A stretch of 64,000 nt of DNA from positions 1-64,000 of the forward strand of contig JAUMOL010000012.1 of the NCBI GenBank assembly GCA_031295385.1. Reading direction: 5' to 3'. Source of the DNA: Collinsella sp. Lineage in GTDB: Bacteria; Actinomycetota; Coriobacteriia; Coriobacteriales; Coriobacteriaceae. Positions within the stretch are counted from its first letter, which is position 1, and the number at the start of each line of letters is the position of its first letter. Position numbers and translations under genes: made by a program. Positions 22,515-31,028 of this stretch are shown in pieces. Below the pieces are notes generated by a model. It saw nothing but the letters and a program-made list of their open reading frames with translations, was not told the DNA's origin and made no database searches.

Positions 22515-23621
22515 CTATGCCTGCTTGCCTGCGTCGGCCGGGAAGGTTATGCCGGCCTGCTGGCGCACGGCATCCATGATGCGCAGTGAGACGAGTGTGA
22601 CATCGCGGTAGTGGCCAAGCTCGTGGCGTCCCGCCGGGGTCTCCCAAATCTCTTCCTTAACGTTATCGATGCCGCCGATGGCGGTGATAAAGTCTGTGAG
22701 TTCGTATTCCATAGTGTTGCTCGATTTGGGCAGGTCGAGCACGCGGCCGTTGTCTCCCTGTTCGCGCGGTGCCTCGGTCGCCGAGCCGCGTACGACGTCG
22801 CCGCGATAGTCGATGCGGACGTTGCGGGGCGTGGACAGATGGTCGATCTGGATAGTGCCACGCTCGCCTTCGATCTGCGAGGGCAGCAGGTCATTCGTAA
22901 TTTTGGAGTGCGCGAGCTCGACGGAGATACGGCCACCGCCGTAGCTGGCGAGGATGGAACCGCAGCCATCGATGGGGCCGTGCGTGAGCTGTCGCGTGGT
23001 GGGATCGAGCAGAGTGGTCATGCTCGTAAGGCCGGAGGGCATGCCAAAGATCTCGACCATGGGCTCGACGGTATAGACGCCAATGTCCATGAGGGAACCC
23101 GATGCTATATTGCAGTCGAAGATATTGGTGGCGCGTCCCGCGAGAATCTCGTTGTAGCGCGAGGAATACTTGCCAAAGCGCAATGAGGCGCGGCGGATGG
23201 GGGCGATCTCGCCCAGGGCGTCCTCGATGGCGTGGAAGGCGGGATCGTGGAGGGGACGCATGGCCTCGAGGGCCACGACACCTGCTGCCTCGGCAGCGCG
23301 GAAGACTTCCAGCGCCTGCACTTCGGTGGCGCAGAAGGGCTTCTCGACGATGACATGCTTGCCACCGGCGATGCAGGCAAGGGCCTGCTCGTAGTGGAGC
23401 GCATTGGGGCTGCCGATGTAGACGGCGTCGACGTCGTCGGCGGACGCAAGCTCGTCAAGTGCGGTGAAGTTACGCTCGCCGCCGTGTTCGGCGGTAAAGG
23501 CGGCGCCGCGCTCGGCATCGCGCGAGAGCGTGCCCACAAACGCGGCTTGGTCGTTGGCGTTGACGACTTGGATAAAGTCGTCGGTGATCATGGATGTGCC
23601 GATGGTCGCGATGCGCAGCAT
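22515..23621 (-). CDS. Gfo/Idh/MocA-family oxidoreductase
   Basis: 368 residues. N-terminal Rossmann fold (ATIGTSMITDDF; GSPNALHYEQA) with EKPFCAT, the family motif whose Lys is catalytic, then the C-terminal beta-sheet substrate domain. NAD(P)-dependent sugar or related oxidoreductase; substrate unknown. ATG 23621 has GGGGG upstream. First gene of a pair with acylphosphatase. Confidence 0.9.
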   Translation of the reverse strand: MLRIATIGTSMITDDFIQVVNANDQAAFVGTLSRDAERGAAFTAEHGGERNFTALDELASADDVDAVYIGSPNALHYEQALACIAGGKHVIVEKPFCATEVQALEVFRAAEAAGVVALEAMRPLHDPAFHAIEDALGEIAPIRRASLRFGKYSSRYNEILAGRATNIFDCNIASGSLMDIGVYTVEPMVEIFGMPSGLTSMTTLLDPTTRQLTHGPIDGCGSILASYGGGRISVELAHSKITNDLLPSQIEGERGTIQIDHLSTPRNVRIDYRGDVVRGSATEAPREQGDNGRVLDLPKSSNTMEYELTDFITAIGGIDNVKEEIWETPAGRHELGHYRDVTLVSLRIMDAVRQQAGITFPADAGKQA

Positions 23622-23694
23622 ACGTCCCCCTTGCGTTGTTTGGTCTACAGGATGAGTGTAGCGCGTGGGGATATAAAGCTGCGCGAAAACGCTA

Positions 23695-24180
23695 TTACAG
23701 GTCGCTCTCGTTAAAGCCGGTGTCGATATCGAGGTTACTGCCGTCGGCCGCCGTGGTGGCGAGCTCATCGCAGCGCTCATTGAGCTCGTGGCCGGCATGC
23801 CCCTTAACCCAGATGAACTCAACCTTGTGCTTGCTTTTGGCGGTGAGTAGGCGCTCCCACAGGTCGCGGTTCTTGACGGGCTGCTTGTTGGCGGTTTTCC
23901 ATCCGCGCTTTTTCCAGCCGTCGATCCAGTGCTTGTTAAAGGCGTTGACGACGTACTGCGAATCGGAATGGACCTCGACCTCGCAGGGGCGGTTAAGTGC
24001 CTCGAGCGCCACGATGACCGCCATGAGCTCCATGCGGTTGTTGGTGGTCTTGGCGTAGCCGCGCGAAAGCTCGGAGGTGAAGGTCTTGCCGGCGGGGTTG
24101 GTGTATTTGAGCACGGCGCCGTAGCCGCCGCGTCCCGGATTTGATCGGGCCGAGCCGTCGGTATAGATGATGACCTTCAC
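23695..24180 (-). CDS. rnhA: Ribonuclease HI
   Basis: 161 residues. Catalytic residues are visible: YTDGSARSNPG (Asp), NRMELMAVI (Glu), HSDSQYV (Asp), and KGHAGHELNERCDELA (His, Asp). It removes RNA from RNA-DNA hybrids. GTG 24180 has AAGGAAG upstream and gives the usual VKVIIYTDGS start; longer in-frame versions lack a ribosome site. Confidence 0.95.
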   Translation of the reverse strand: MKVIIYTDGSARSNPGRGGYGAVLKYTNPAGKTFTSELSRGYAKTTNNRMELMAVIVALEALNRPCEVEVHSDSQYVVNAFNKHWIDGWKKRGWKTANKQPVKNRDLWERLLTAKSKHKVEFIWVKGHAGHELNERCDELATTAADGSNLDIDTGFNESDL

Positions 24181-24279
24181 GGGCTTCCTTTCGTTGGGTA
24201 CGTTTCGTGTGAGTGACCATTGTAGCGCCATGCCCGCCGGGGGCTAGCAATCTACGATTTCTACCCCGTCTTCCGACAG

Positions 24280-25182
24280 TTAGTTGGCATGGATGATGCG
24301 GTTGAGCTCGTCGAGGTATTGCTGCAAGAGGAGAGAGGGCTTGCGCTCGTCGTGCATGATATAGCCTACGTGCATCGTTGGGGCGTCTGCTAACGGGATC
24401 GATGCCATACCCCATTGCATTTCATTGGAGAGGACACCGGTCGACAGGGTGTAACCGTTTGACGTGATAAGTAAGTTAGTAAGTGTTCCGCGGTCCGAGA
24501 TTCGTATGTTGCGGTCGCAAGGGATATAGCTAAAAGGTTCCTCGGCGTAATAGAAGGAGTTCGAGGTGCCTTGCTCAAAGCTATAACGCGTATAGGGTGT
24601 AAGGTCGGCAAGGGACAGCTGCGGGCGGCGGGCAAGCGGGTGGCGCTCGCTAACGAAGACGTGGACCGTCGCGTCGAATAGGGGATGGAAGCTCGCGCGC
24701 GCATCGGCAAAAGCCTTCTGCAGAACGCGGGCGTTAAAGTCGTCCAGATAGAGGATGCCGATGTCGCTGCGAAATGCGCGGACGTCATCGATGATCTGCG
24801 ACGTGGTGGTCTCGCGCATGATGAACTCGAACTTGCTGTCGCGGCAGCGCTCGACCACGTTGACAAAGGCCTCGACCGAAAAGGCGTAGTGCTGGGCGGA
24901 AATGGCGAGGCGGGCTTGCGGGGTACCGCCGTCCTCGTAGCGCGCCTCGAGCATGTCGGCCTGCTCTACGACTTGGCGCGCATAGCCCAAAAGCTCGGTG
25001 CCGTCGTTGGTGAGCGTGACGCCGCGGCTGGAGCGCGTAAAGATCTCCAGGTGGAGCTCCTGTTCCAGGCTTTTGACGGCGTTTGAGATGTTGGACTGAG
25101 CGGTATAGAGGCGCTGAGCTGCGGCGTTGATTGAGCCGGACTCTGCCACGGCAATCAGAAAACGAAGCTGCTGAAGGGTCAT
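24280..25182 (-). CDS. LysR-family regulator, divergent from metY
   Basis: 300 residues. N-terminal winged HTH (TLQQLRFLIAVAESGSIN, SNISNAVKSLE) and a two-lobe effector domain. ATG 25182 is preferred: AAAGG lies 9 bases upstream, whereas ATG 25191 abuts it. It is transcribed away from the O-acetylhomoserine sulfhydrylase gene, the classical arrangement for a LysR regulator and its target. A sulfur metabolite such as O-acetylhomoserine or homocysteine is a plausible effector. Confidence 0.88.
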   Translation of the reverse strand: MTLQQLRFLIAVAESGSINAAAQRLYTAQSNISNAVKSLEQELHLEIFTRSSRGVTLTNDGTELLGYARQVVEQADMLEARYEDGGTPQARLAISAQHYAFSVEAFVNVVERCRDSKFEFIMRETTTSQIIDDVRAFRSDIGILYLDDFNARVLQKAFADARASFHPLFDATVHVFVSERHPLARRPQLSLADLTPYTRYSFEQGTSNSFYYAEEPFSYIPCDRNIRISDRGTLTNLLITSNGYTLSTGVLSNEMQWGMASIPLADAPTMHVGYIMHDERKPSLLLQQYLDELNRIIHAN

Positions 25183-25242
25183 CGACGCCATCCTTTCGAT
25201 TGCTATCTATAAAACCGATAACAGGTTAGCGCTTTTAAGTGA

Positions 25243-25271
25243 TTGACCGAGCGAAACAATGCTCGTACTAT
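25243..25271 (+). promoter_or_regulatory. metY promoter
   Basis: TTGACC (25243-25248), 17-base spacer, TACTAT (25266-25271). Transcription from about 25278 would give a leader of some 175 bases. AT-rich sequence between here and the LysR gene would hold the regulator site. Confidence 0.75.
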
Positions 25272-25326
25272 TCAAAACACACAAAGGCGGTAGGTAATTA
25301 AGCCAACCACGGAACGGGATGCGAAA

Positions 25327-25399
25327 GGAGGCCCGCATATGAATTGCTTACCAAGACGAATGCCGGGCTCCTGTTTGCGCCCGTCGGCGTGATCAGGAG
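25327..25399 (+). promoter_or_regulatory. Candidate attenuator / SD switch in the metY leader
   Basis: CTCCTG (25368-25373) has rival partners: the GGAG of the leader-peptide ribosome site (25327-25331, extended through GCCCG/CGGGC), CAGGAG at 25394-25399, and the metY ribosome site AAGGAG near 25444. Which forms would depend on ribosome position in the leader peptide. No SAM or cobalamin riboswitch pattern is seen. This is a hand-made fold. Confidence 0.45.
25339..25392 (+). CDS. Cys/Met-rich leader peptide of metY
   Basis: ATG at 25339 begins a 17-residue reading frame, MNCLPRRMPGSCLRPSA, with TGA at 25390-25392. AAAGGAGG (25324-25331) sits 7 bases upstream, one of the strongest ribosome sites in the window. 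Four of 17 residues are Cys or Met (including the start). It lies between the metY promoter and metY, in the position of an attenuation leader peptide. Stalling at Cys codons 3 and 12 or Met codon 8 when sulfur amino acids are scarce could change the fold of the downstream leader. No homolog is known to me. Confidence 0.55.
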   Translation: MNCLPRRMPGSCLRPSA

Positions 25400-25454
25400 A
25401 CAGCGACTTACTTCTCTCTAATTTATTAACTTTTGTTCGATCAAGGAGATCATC

Positions 25455-26765
25455 ATGAGCCAGTTCATCAACAACCCCGAGCACACCTTTGGTTTCGATA
25501 CCCTGCAGCTTCACGTTGGCCAGGAGAGCGCCGATCCCGCATCCGACTCCCGCGCCGTGCCTATCTACCAGACCACGAGCTATGTGTTCCGCAATTCCCA
25601 GCACGCCGCCGACCGCTTTGGTCTTGCCGACGCCGGTAACATCTACGGCCGTCTGACCAACTCCACCCAGGGCGTCTTCGAGGACCGTATCGCCGCACTC
25701 GAGGGCGGTGTGGCAGGTCTTGCCGTCGCCTCCGGTGCTGCTGCCATCACCTATACCCTGCAGGCTCTTGCCCAGGCCGGTGACCACGTGGTGGCTCAAA
25801 AGACCATCTACGGTGGCTCCTACAACCTGCTGGAGCATACGCTCTCCCAGTTTGGCGTCGAGACCACCTTCGTCGATGCCCATAACCTGGAAGAGGTCGA
25901 GGGGGCCATCAAGGACAACACCACGGTCATCTATCTCGAGACGCTCGGCAACCCCAACTCCGACATCCCCAACATCGACGCTATCTCCGAGATCGCCAAG
26001 AAGCACGGTCTGCCGGTTGTCGTCGACAACACCTTCGGCACCCCGTATCTGTTCCGTCCGCTGGAGCATGGTGCCAACATCGTCGTCCACTCCGCAACCA
26101 AGTTCATCGGCGGTCACGGCACTTCGCTGGGCGGTGTGATCGTCGACGGCGGTAACTTTGATTGGAAGGCGAGCGGAAAGTACGCCCAGATCGCCGAGCC
26201 CAACCCCTCCTACCACGGTGTTTCGTTTGCCGAGGCTGCCGGTCCCGCCGCCTTCGCGACCTATGTCCGCGCTATCTTGCTGCGTGACGAGGGCGCCTGC
26301 ATCAGCCCGTTCAACGCCTGGGTCCTGCTCCAGGGCACCGAGACTCTGTCGCTGCGCGTTGACCGTCATGTCGAGAACACCAAGAAGGTCGTTGAGTTCC
26401 TGGTTGGTGACAGCCACGTCGCCAAGGTGAACCACCCGAGCCTGTCCGAGCACCCCGATCACGAGCTCTATCAGAAGTACTTCCCCAACGGTGGTGCCTC
26501 GATCTTTACCTTTGAGATTAAGGGTGGCCAGGAGGCGGCTTGGAAGTTCATCGATCATCTGCAGGTGTTCTCGCTGCTTGCCAACGTGGCCGACGTCAAG
26601 TCGCTCGTCGTGCACCCGGCTACCACCACGCACTCCCAGCTCTCTGCCGAGGAGCTCGCCGAGCAGAACATCACGCCCTCCACGATCCGTCTTTCCATCG
26701 GTACCGAGAACGCCGAGGATATCATTTGGGATCTGAAGCAGGCCTTCGCCGCGCTGGACGAGTAA
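25455..26765 (+). CDS. metY: O-acetylhomoserine sulfhydrylase
   Basis: 436 residues, PLP-dependent Cys/Met metabolism family. The PLP lysine is in HSATKFIGGHG; YGRLTNST and the SGAAAITYTL segment bind phosphate. The length and the opening GFDTLQLHVGQ are typical of MetY, which makes homocysteine from O-acetylhomoserine and sulfide. ATG 25455 follows AAGGAG. Regulated probably by the divergent LysR protein and by the leader described at 25327-25399. Confidence 0.95.
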   Translation: MSQFINNPEHTFGFDTLQLHVGQESADPASDSRAVPIYQTTSYVFRNSQHAADRFGLADAGNIYGRLTNSTQGVFEDRIAALEGGVAGLAVASGAAAITYTLQALAQAGDHVVAQKTIYGGSYNLLEHTLSQFGVETTFVDAHNLEEVEGAIKDNTTVIYLETLGNPNSDIPNIDAISEIAKKHGLPVVVDNTFGTPYLFRPLEHGANIVVHSATKFIGGHGTSLGGVIVDGGNFDWKASGKYAQIAEPNPSYHGVSFAEAAGPAAFATYVRAILLRDEGACISPFNAWVLLQGTETLSLRVDRHVENTKKVVEFLVGDSHVAKVNHPSLSEHPDHELYQKYFPNGGASIFTFEIKGGQEAAWKFIDHLQVFSLLANVADVKSLVVHPATTTHSQLSAEELAEQNITPSTIRLSIGTENAEDIIWDLKQAFAALDE

Positions 26766-26827
26766 GGCGACTTGTGCAAGGACCCCTTGCGACTCGATAG
26801 GTATAACTGCATAAAATGCCTGCTCAA

Positions 26828-26866
26828 GGCGCCTGTGCGAACAATGGTTGCACAGGCGCCTTTTTT
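26828..26866 (+). terminator. metY terminator
   Basis: GGCGCCTGTGC (26828-26838) pairs with GCACAGGCGCC (26850-26860), followed by TTTTTTG. The rest of 26870-27060 holds no gene that I can support. Confidence 0.92.
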
Positions 26867-27077
26867 GCATAGAGCGGGTGCAAAAACAGGGTTTTTGACA
26901 CGCTTTATGCATTTGAGTTGTGGAAAACTCCTGTTGAGAGGATGTGAGTTTTACGCAATTGACGTGCGCCTTTTGAGTAAAACCGCAGGTCGCGATTTGC
27001 TCGGGGTACTATGCAGCGCGATCGAATCACACGCAGCTCAAACGCAGCAAAAACGCACTACGGAGGTTTCCAGCTAC

Positions 27078-27851
27078 ATGAGGATCGATTCACGAAAACC
27101 GAAAGCCGCCGCCCTTTCCGCCGCTCTGACCGTGGCACTTTTGGCGGGCGCCGGTGCAACTGATGCCCACGCCGCAACACTGTCCGATACGGTTGGATCT
27201 ACGCCGTCCGAGACGACGCTGGTACAGCCCGTTGACTATCGCGGCGATGGTTATGGTTCCATGCAGGAGTGGAACGCCTCGATGGAGGCCAAGCGCGATT
27301 CCCTGGAGATGCGCGCTCAGATCATTATGAATATGTATGGCGACTATGCCACCGATGACGAGCGCGCTGTGTTGCAGGGTTGCATCGACGGTGCGGGTAA
27401 CCTGTTGACGATGGGGGAGGTCGACGCCAAGTCGACCGAGCTCGATGAGCTGCGCACTGTGCTTGAGGATGCCAAGCGCGAAGCGCTCGAGGCTGCCGCC
27501 GAGGCGGAGGCTGCCGAGGCCGCCCGGGCTTCGTACTACAACGCCGGTTACACTCCGTCCTATGCGTCTGCCGCGTCCTACGCGAACGGATCGGGCCTGA
27601 CGCGCTCTGCGGGTGTCAATAACTACAACGGGCGCCGCGAGACCTATTACAGCAGCAATGTGCTTTATCACTATCGCACGGGCGAATGGACTCAGGATTC
27701 TGAGGGCTTCTGGCGCGATTCCGACGGCTATTACGTTGTTGCCGCGGGCGATATGGCCCAGGGCTCGACCTTTACGGGCTCCAAGGGTGATTGCAAGGTC
27801 TATGACTCCGGCTGCGCTGCCGGAACCACCGACTACTACACCGGTTGGTAA
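27078..27851 (+). CDS. Secreted protein with 3D-like C-terminal domain
   Basis: 257 residues. Signal peptide: RKPKAAALSAALTVALLAGAGATDAHA, with cleavage expected after AHA (about residue 32). Residues 50-160 are helical and rich in Ala/Glu, probably a coiled coil. The last 80 residues (YSSNVLYHYRTGEW, YYVVAAGDMAQGS, DSGCAAGTTDYY) recall small double-psi barrel cell-wall domains (3D/RlpA-like), but catalytic Asp residues are not certain. Likely a cell-wall associated or wall-modifying protein. ATG 27078 follows CGGAGG at 11 bases. Confidence 0.7.
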   Translation: MRIDSRKPKAAALSAALTVALLAGAGATDAHAATLSDTVGSTPSETTLVQPVDYRGDGYGSMQEWNASMEAKRDSLEMRAQIIMNMYGDYATDDERAVLQGCIDGAGNLLTMGEVDAKSTELDELRTVLEDAKREALEAAAEAEAAEAARASYYNAGYTPSYASAASYANGSGLTRSAGVNNYNGRRETYYSSNVLYHYRTGEWTQDSEGFWRDSDGYYVVAAGDMAQGSTFTGSKGDCKVYDSGCAAGTTDYYTGW

Positions 27852-28037
27852 TTTTTCTGCATCACGGATATTTGGCGGACGGGCGTCTTTACCGAGCTTT
27901 AGGGCAACGTAAGGACGTCCGTTCTATGTATGCGTTTGAGTTAACAGAGCCCTTACCGTGGCGGTACGCTGGGCGTATGGATGCGGGGCACACTGGTTCT
28001 TGAGAAATAAGGTCTTTCTCTTGGAGGAAGTGGTCTT

Positions 28038-28244
28038 GTGAATGCTCGAGATATTGCCGTTGCCGCCGTCGCGTTGATGCTTGGTTGCCTTGGTCCCACG
28101 GCCGCGCTCGTCGCGGGCATGCAGGGGACATGCGGGGCTGCTCCTATCGTGGTCGGCGCGCTGATCGCGGCCACGCTGCTGGGAAGCGCCGGTGTTGTCC
28201 TTTGTCGCGACGATGAGGACGAGGTGTCGGGGTCGCAACGCTAA
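28038..28244 (+). CDS. Small membrane protein
   Basis: 68 residues with two hydrophobic helices (about 7-28 and 36-56) and a short acidic cytoplasmic tail (CRDDEDEVSGSQR). GTG 28038 has GGAGG (28023-28027) 10 bases upstream, so it is probably translated. No family recognised. It stands alone between the secreted protein and a convergent reductase. Confidence 0.6.
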   Translation: MNARDIAVAAVALMLGCLGPTAALVAGMQGTCGAAPIVVGALIAATLLGSAGVVLCRDDEDEVSGSQR

Positions 28245-28284
28245 CTGTTGTGAGATCGGCCGCCGGTCATAGACGAAGATGAAG

Positions 28285-28322
28285 GCCGCCGCAGGGGGAA
28301 AGGTTCCCTTGCGGCGGTTTTG
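28285..28322. terminator. Terminator of the small membrane protein gene
   Basis: CCGCCGCAGGGGGAA pairs with TTCCCTTGCGGCGG across a 3-base loop (28286-28317), followed by TTTT. Confidence 0.85.
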
Positions 28323-28354
28323 CTGTTAAGGCTGTTGAATGCGGCGCGTTGGCG

Positions 28355-29269
28355 CTACCAGCTTTTCTCGATATCGCGGATGCGCCGATAGAGCCACTCG
28401 TTCTGTGGCGCCTGGATATCGTGTTTGGCTGCGAGGCGGCAGATGGTGCCCGCGAACTCATCAACCTCGGTTTTGCGCCTTGCGATGCGGTCTTGAGCCA
28501 TCGAGGGCATACCGGCGGGGTCGATTCCCTCGATGAGGTGCACCATTTGCGTCAGGTCTGCCTCGGTCAGCTCAACGCCCTCGGCGTTGGCGACCGCAAG
28601 CGTTTCGCGCATGGCAGAAACAAAGCAGCGACGCTGCTCGGAGCCCGGCTCCGTGGCGCTTCCGTAGGTCCCGCCGTAGGCCATGCAGGTCTGGTTGATG
28701 CCGTCGTTGAGCATGAGTTTGGCCCACATGCGGTGCGCAATGTCGCGCTCGACGGTATGGGCGATGCCACAGCGCGTGTAGAGCCCGTCGATAGCGGCGA
28801 CGGTCGCGGAGTCGGTGCCGGCGGCTGCGCCAAAGCGGATCTCGCCCGCATTGGTAAAGGTGAGCGCGCCATTGAGAAACACGGCGTCCATGCCCTGGCA
28901 GATACCAAGAACGGTATGCTCCCAGCCAAAGCGTTCGGCAATCTTTTGCTCGCTCGTAATACCGTTGCACAGCGAGGCGATGAGCGTGTTGGGTCCCACG
29001 ACGCGCTCCATAGTCTTGAGTGCTTGGTCGAGACCGGTGGTCTTGACCGTCAGGATGACCAGATCGGCGGGCGCTGCCTCGCTGGCGCGGACGGACGTGA
29101 GATCGCAAGGCTTTCCGTTGACGGTGAGCGCATCGCCCGCGTGACGCTCAAAACGGGCGTCATCCATAACGTATTCGACGGCGTCATTGCCGAGGGCCTT
29201 GGCAATCATGCTGCCGTAGAGCAGGCCGACGCCGCCCTTGCCGATAAAGGCGACCTTGTTGATCTGCAT
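28355..29269 (-). CDS. Ketopantoate reductase-family protein
   Basis: 304 residues of the PanE/ApbA family. The NADP-binding loop is KVAFIGKGGVGLLYG; TVKTTGLDQAL and CNGITSEQ are conserved, and RMWAKLMLNDGINQ holds the catalytic Lys and the Asn region. It may reduce 2-dehydropantoate to pantoate for CoA synthesis; paralogs with other 2-ketoacid substrates are common, and no other pan genes are nearby. ATG 29269 is preferred over ATG 29278, whose ribosome site is too close. Confidence 0.85.
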   Translation of the reverse strand: MQINKVAFIGKGGVGLLYGSMIAKALGNDAVEYVMDDARFERHAGDALTVNGKPCDLTSVRASEAAPADLVILTVKTTGLDQALKTMERVVGPNTLIASLCNGITSEQKIAERFGWEHTVLGICQGMDAVFLNGALTFTNAGEIRFGAAAGTDSATVAAIDGLYTRCGIAHTVERDIAHRMWAKLMLNDGINQTCMAYGGTYGSATEPGSEQRRCFVSAMRETLAVANAEGVELTEADLTQMVHLIEGIDPAGMPSMAQDRIARRKTEVDEFAGTICRLAAKHDIQAPQNEWLYRRIRDIEKSW

Positions 29270-29390
29270 GTGAATCATCTCCCCATGTAAAAGGCGCCCG
29301 CGTAAGGGGCGCCTGATGGATTGTATGCTGCCAGGGTGATTGGTGGGTGCGCGGGGCGGCTGTTATAAAAAAGAAACGTTTGCCTGGACG

Positions 29391-29585
29391 CTACGCTGCA
29401 GGGCAGACCGCAAAGACGCGGGCGGGGTATCCGACGCCATCGCGGACCTTGGGGAAGGTGCAGAAGATGACGGCACCCGTGGCGGGAAGCTCGTCCAGAT
29501 GGTCCATGACCTCGATCTGATAGCGGTCGACCGAGAGGATGTATTGCTCGCCGGGGTAGGGGTAGGCGTCCTCGCGCGTGGTCAT
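29391..29585 (-). CDS. Small conserved-looking protein, function unknown
   Basis: 64 residues: starts MTTREDAYPYPGEQY and ends CTFPKVRDGVGYPARVFAVCPAA. AAAGGAG lies 8 bases before the ATG, supporting expression. Two Cys residues and an aromatic N-terminal part; no membrane helix. No family recognised. It lies between the reductase gene (121 bases downstream) and the divergent aldo/keto reductase. Confidence 0.5.
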   Translation of the reverse strand: MTTREDAYPYPGEQYILSVDRYQIEVMDHLDELPATGAVIFCTFPKVRDGVGYPARVFAVCPAA

Positions 29586-29747
29586 GCCCGGCTCCTTTCA
29601 TCGGGCTTTTTGCTGATGTTAAAGCGGTGCCGTGACGGCTCGATTTCTGCTGCGTTACGATACGTTCTCAATTGCGATTCCGATGTGTTTCGATGACGTG
29701 ACGGGTTTGTTTCGCCTTGTCAGGGCTTCGATGGGAGGGGAGGGGCC

Positions 29748-30938
29748 GTGCAATACCGCGTTGACCCTAAAAGTGGTAACCGAATATCCGCTCTGGGTCT
29801 GGGCTGCATGAGGTTTCCCGGTGCGCCGGGACGTCCGGATGCGAAGACAGCCGATGCCATCATTTCCCGTGCGGTGGAGCAGGGGATTAACTACCTGGAC
29901 ACGGCCTATCTCTATCCCGGCAACGAGGCGTGCGTGGGTGCGTCGCTTGAGCGCCTGGGCTTGCGCGACCAGGTTTTGCTCGCAACCAAGCTGCCGCATG
30001 CTTCGTGCAAATGCGCGGAGGATTTCGACCGGTTCTTCGACGAGCAACTGCGCCGTTTGCGGACTGACCATATCGACTATTACCTCATGCACAACATTAC
30101 CTCGCCCGCCCAGTGGGAACGTGTGGTGGCGTTGGGCATCGAGGACTGGATCGCGCAGCAAAAGGCTGCAGGGCGTATTCGTCAGATAGGCTTTTCGTAC
30201 CACGGCAGCGCGGCGGACTTCCTTACGATGCTTGATGCGTATGAGTGGGACTTTTGCCAGATCCAGTACAACTACGCTGGAGAACGATATCAGGCGGGAA
30301 CGGCGGGGCTCATGGCCGCCGCCGAGCGAGGTCTCGCGGTGTTTGTGATGGAGCCGCTTTTGGGCGGACGCTTGGCAGGCAAATTGCCTCCGCGGGCGCG
30401 CGCTGTTCTCGATGGTGCATGCGATCGGCATTTGCATACGCCTGCCGCTTGGGGGCTCTCGTGGGTGTGGAATCATCCCCAGGTGACCATGTTGCTTTCG
30501 GGTATGACCGATACCGCGCAGGTGGACGAGAATTCGTCACTGGCAGACCTCGCGTTGCCGAATTCGATGACGGCCAACCAGCTCGACACGATTGCGCGCG
30601 TGTTGATGGAGTTTGAGAAATCGAACCGTGTGCCCTGCACGGGATGCGGCTATTGCATGCCGTGCCCTAAAGGCATCAATATCCCTGGATGTTTTGCCGC
30701 CTACAACGCAAGCTATGCGCACAGCTGGTTTACGGGGCTGTCTCAATACTTTACGGCGAGCGCGGTGCGCACAAGCGAGCCCAAGTTGGTGAGCAATTGC
30801 GTCAAATGCGGCAAATGCGCGCGGCACTGCCCGCAGCACATCGATATTCCCGAGCGTCTCGACGATGTGCGCCGACGTTTCCAGCCTGGTCCCGTGACGG
30901 CGGTGCTTAAGGCCTTCGGCAAAACGCGCTCCTCATGA
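29748..30938 (+). CDS. Aldo/keto reductase with C-terminal 4Fe-4S domain
   Basis: 396 residues. Residues 1-280 are an aldo/keto reductase barrel (GLGCMRFPG, NYLDTAYLYPGNE with the Asp and Tyr, HNITS). Residues 300-370 are a ferredoxin-like domain with CTGCGYCMPCPKGI and CVKCGKCARHCPQHI, two four-Cys clusters. Such fusions in anaerobes probably couple carbonyl reduction to ferredoxin rather than to NADPH alone. GTG 29748 has GGGAGGGGAGG upstream. Single gene; substrate unknown. Confidence 0.9.
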   Translation: MQYRVDPKSGNRISALGLGCMRFPGAPGRPDAKTADAIISRAVEQGINYLDTAYLYPGNEACVGASLERLGLRDQVLLATKLPHASCKCAEDFDRFFDEQLRRLRTDHIDYYLMHNITSPAQWERVVALGIEDWIAQQKAAGRIRQIGFSYHGSAADFLTMLDAYEWDFCQIQYNYAGERYQAGTAGLMAAAERGLAVFVMEPLLGGRLAGKLPPRARAVLDGACDRHLHTPAAWGLSWVWNHPQVTMLLSGMTDTAQVDENSSLADLALPNSMTANQLDTIARVLMEFEKSNRVPCTGCGYCMPCPKGINIPGCFAAYNASYAHSWFTGLSQYFTASAVRTSEPKLVSNCVKCGKCARHCPQHIDIPERLDDVRRRFQPGPVTAVLKAFGKTRSS

Positions 30939-30950
30939 CCCTTTTATAAC

Positions 30951-31013
30951 TTGCGGTGGAATAGTTCCTGTTTGCGGCAGAATAGGGGCCAAACAGGAAC
31001 TATTTCACCACAA
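30951..31013 (+). repeat. Covarying hairpin, copy 1
   Basis: Arms 30951-30973 and 30991-31013 pair over all 23 positions if two G-U pairs are allowed. The outer part, TTGCGGTGGAATA with TATTTCACCACAA, is shared with copy 2 at 32132; the inner part differs but still pairs. CCCTTTTATAAC precedes both copies. It lies 15 bases before the start of the next gene, just before its ribosome site. Confidence 0.75.
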
Positions 31014-31028
31014 CTGAAGGGGGCTGTC

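Noticed and set aside
25200..25454. SAM or cobalamin riboswitch before metY
   Set aside because: No match to the conserved cores of SAM-I, SAM-II, SAM-IV or the cobalamin box. The leader-peptide explanation fits better.
25272..26912. 546-codon open frame antisense to metY
   Set aside because: Antisense shadow of metY, without domain signatures.
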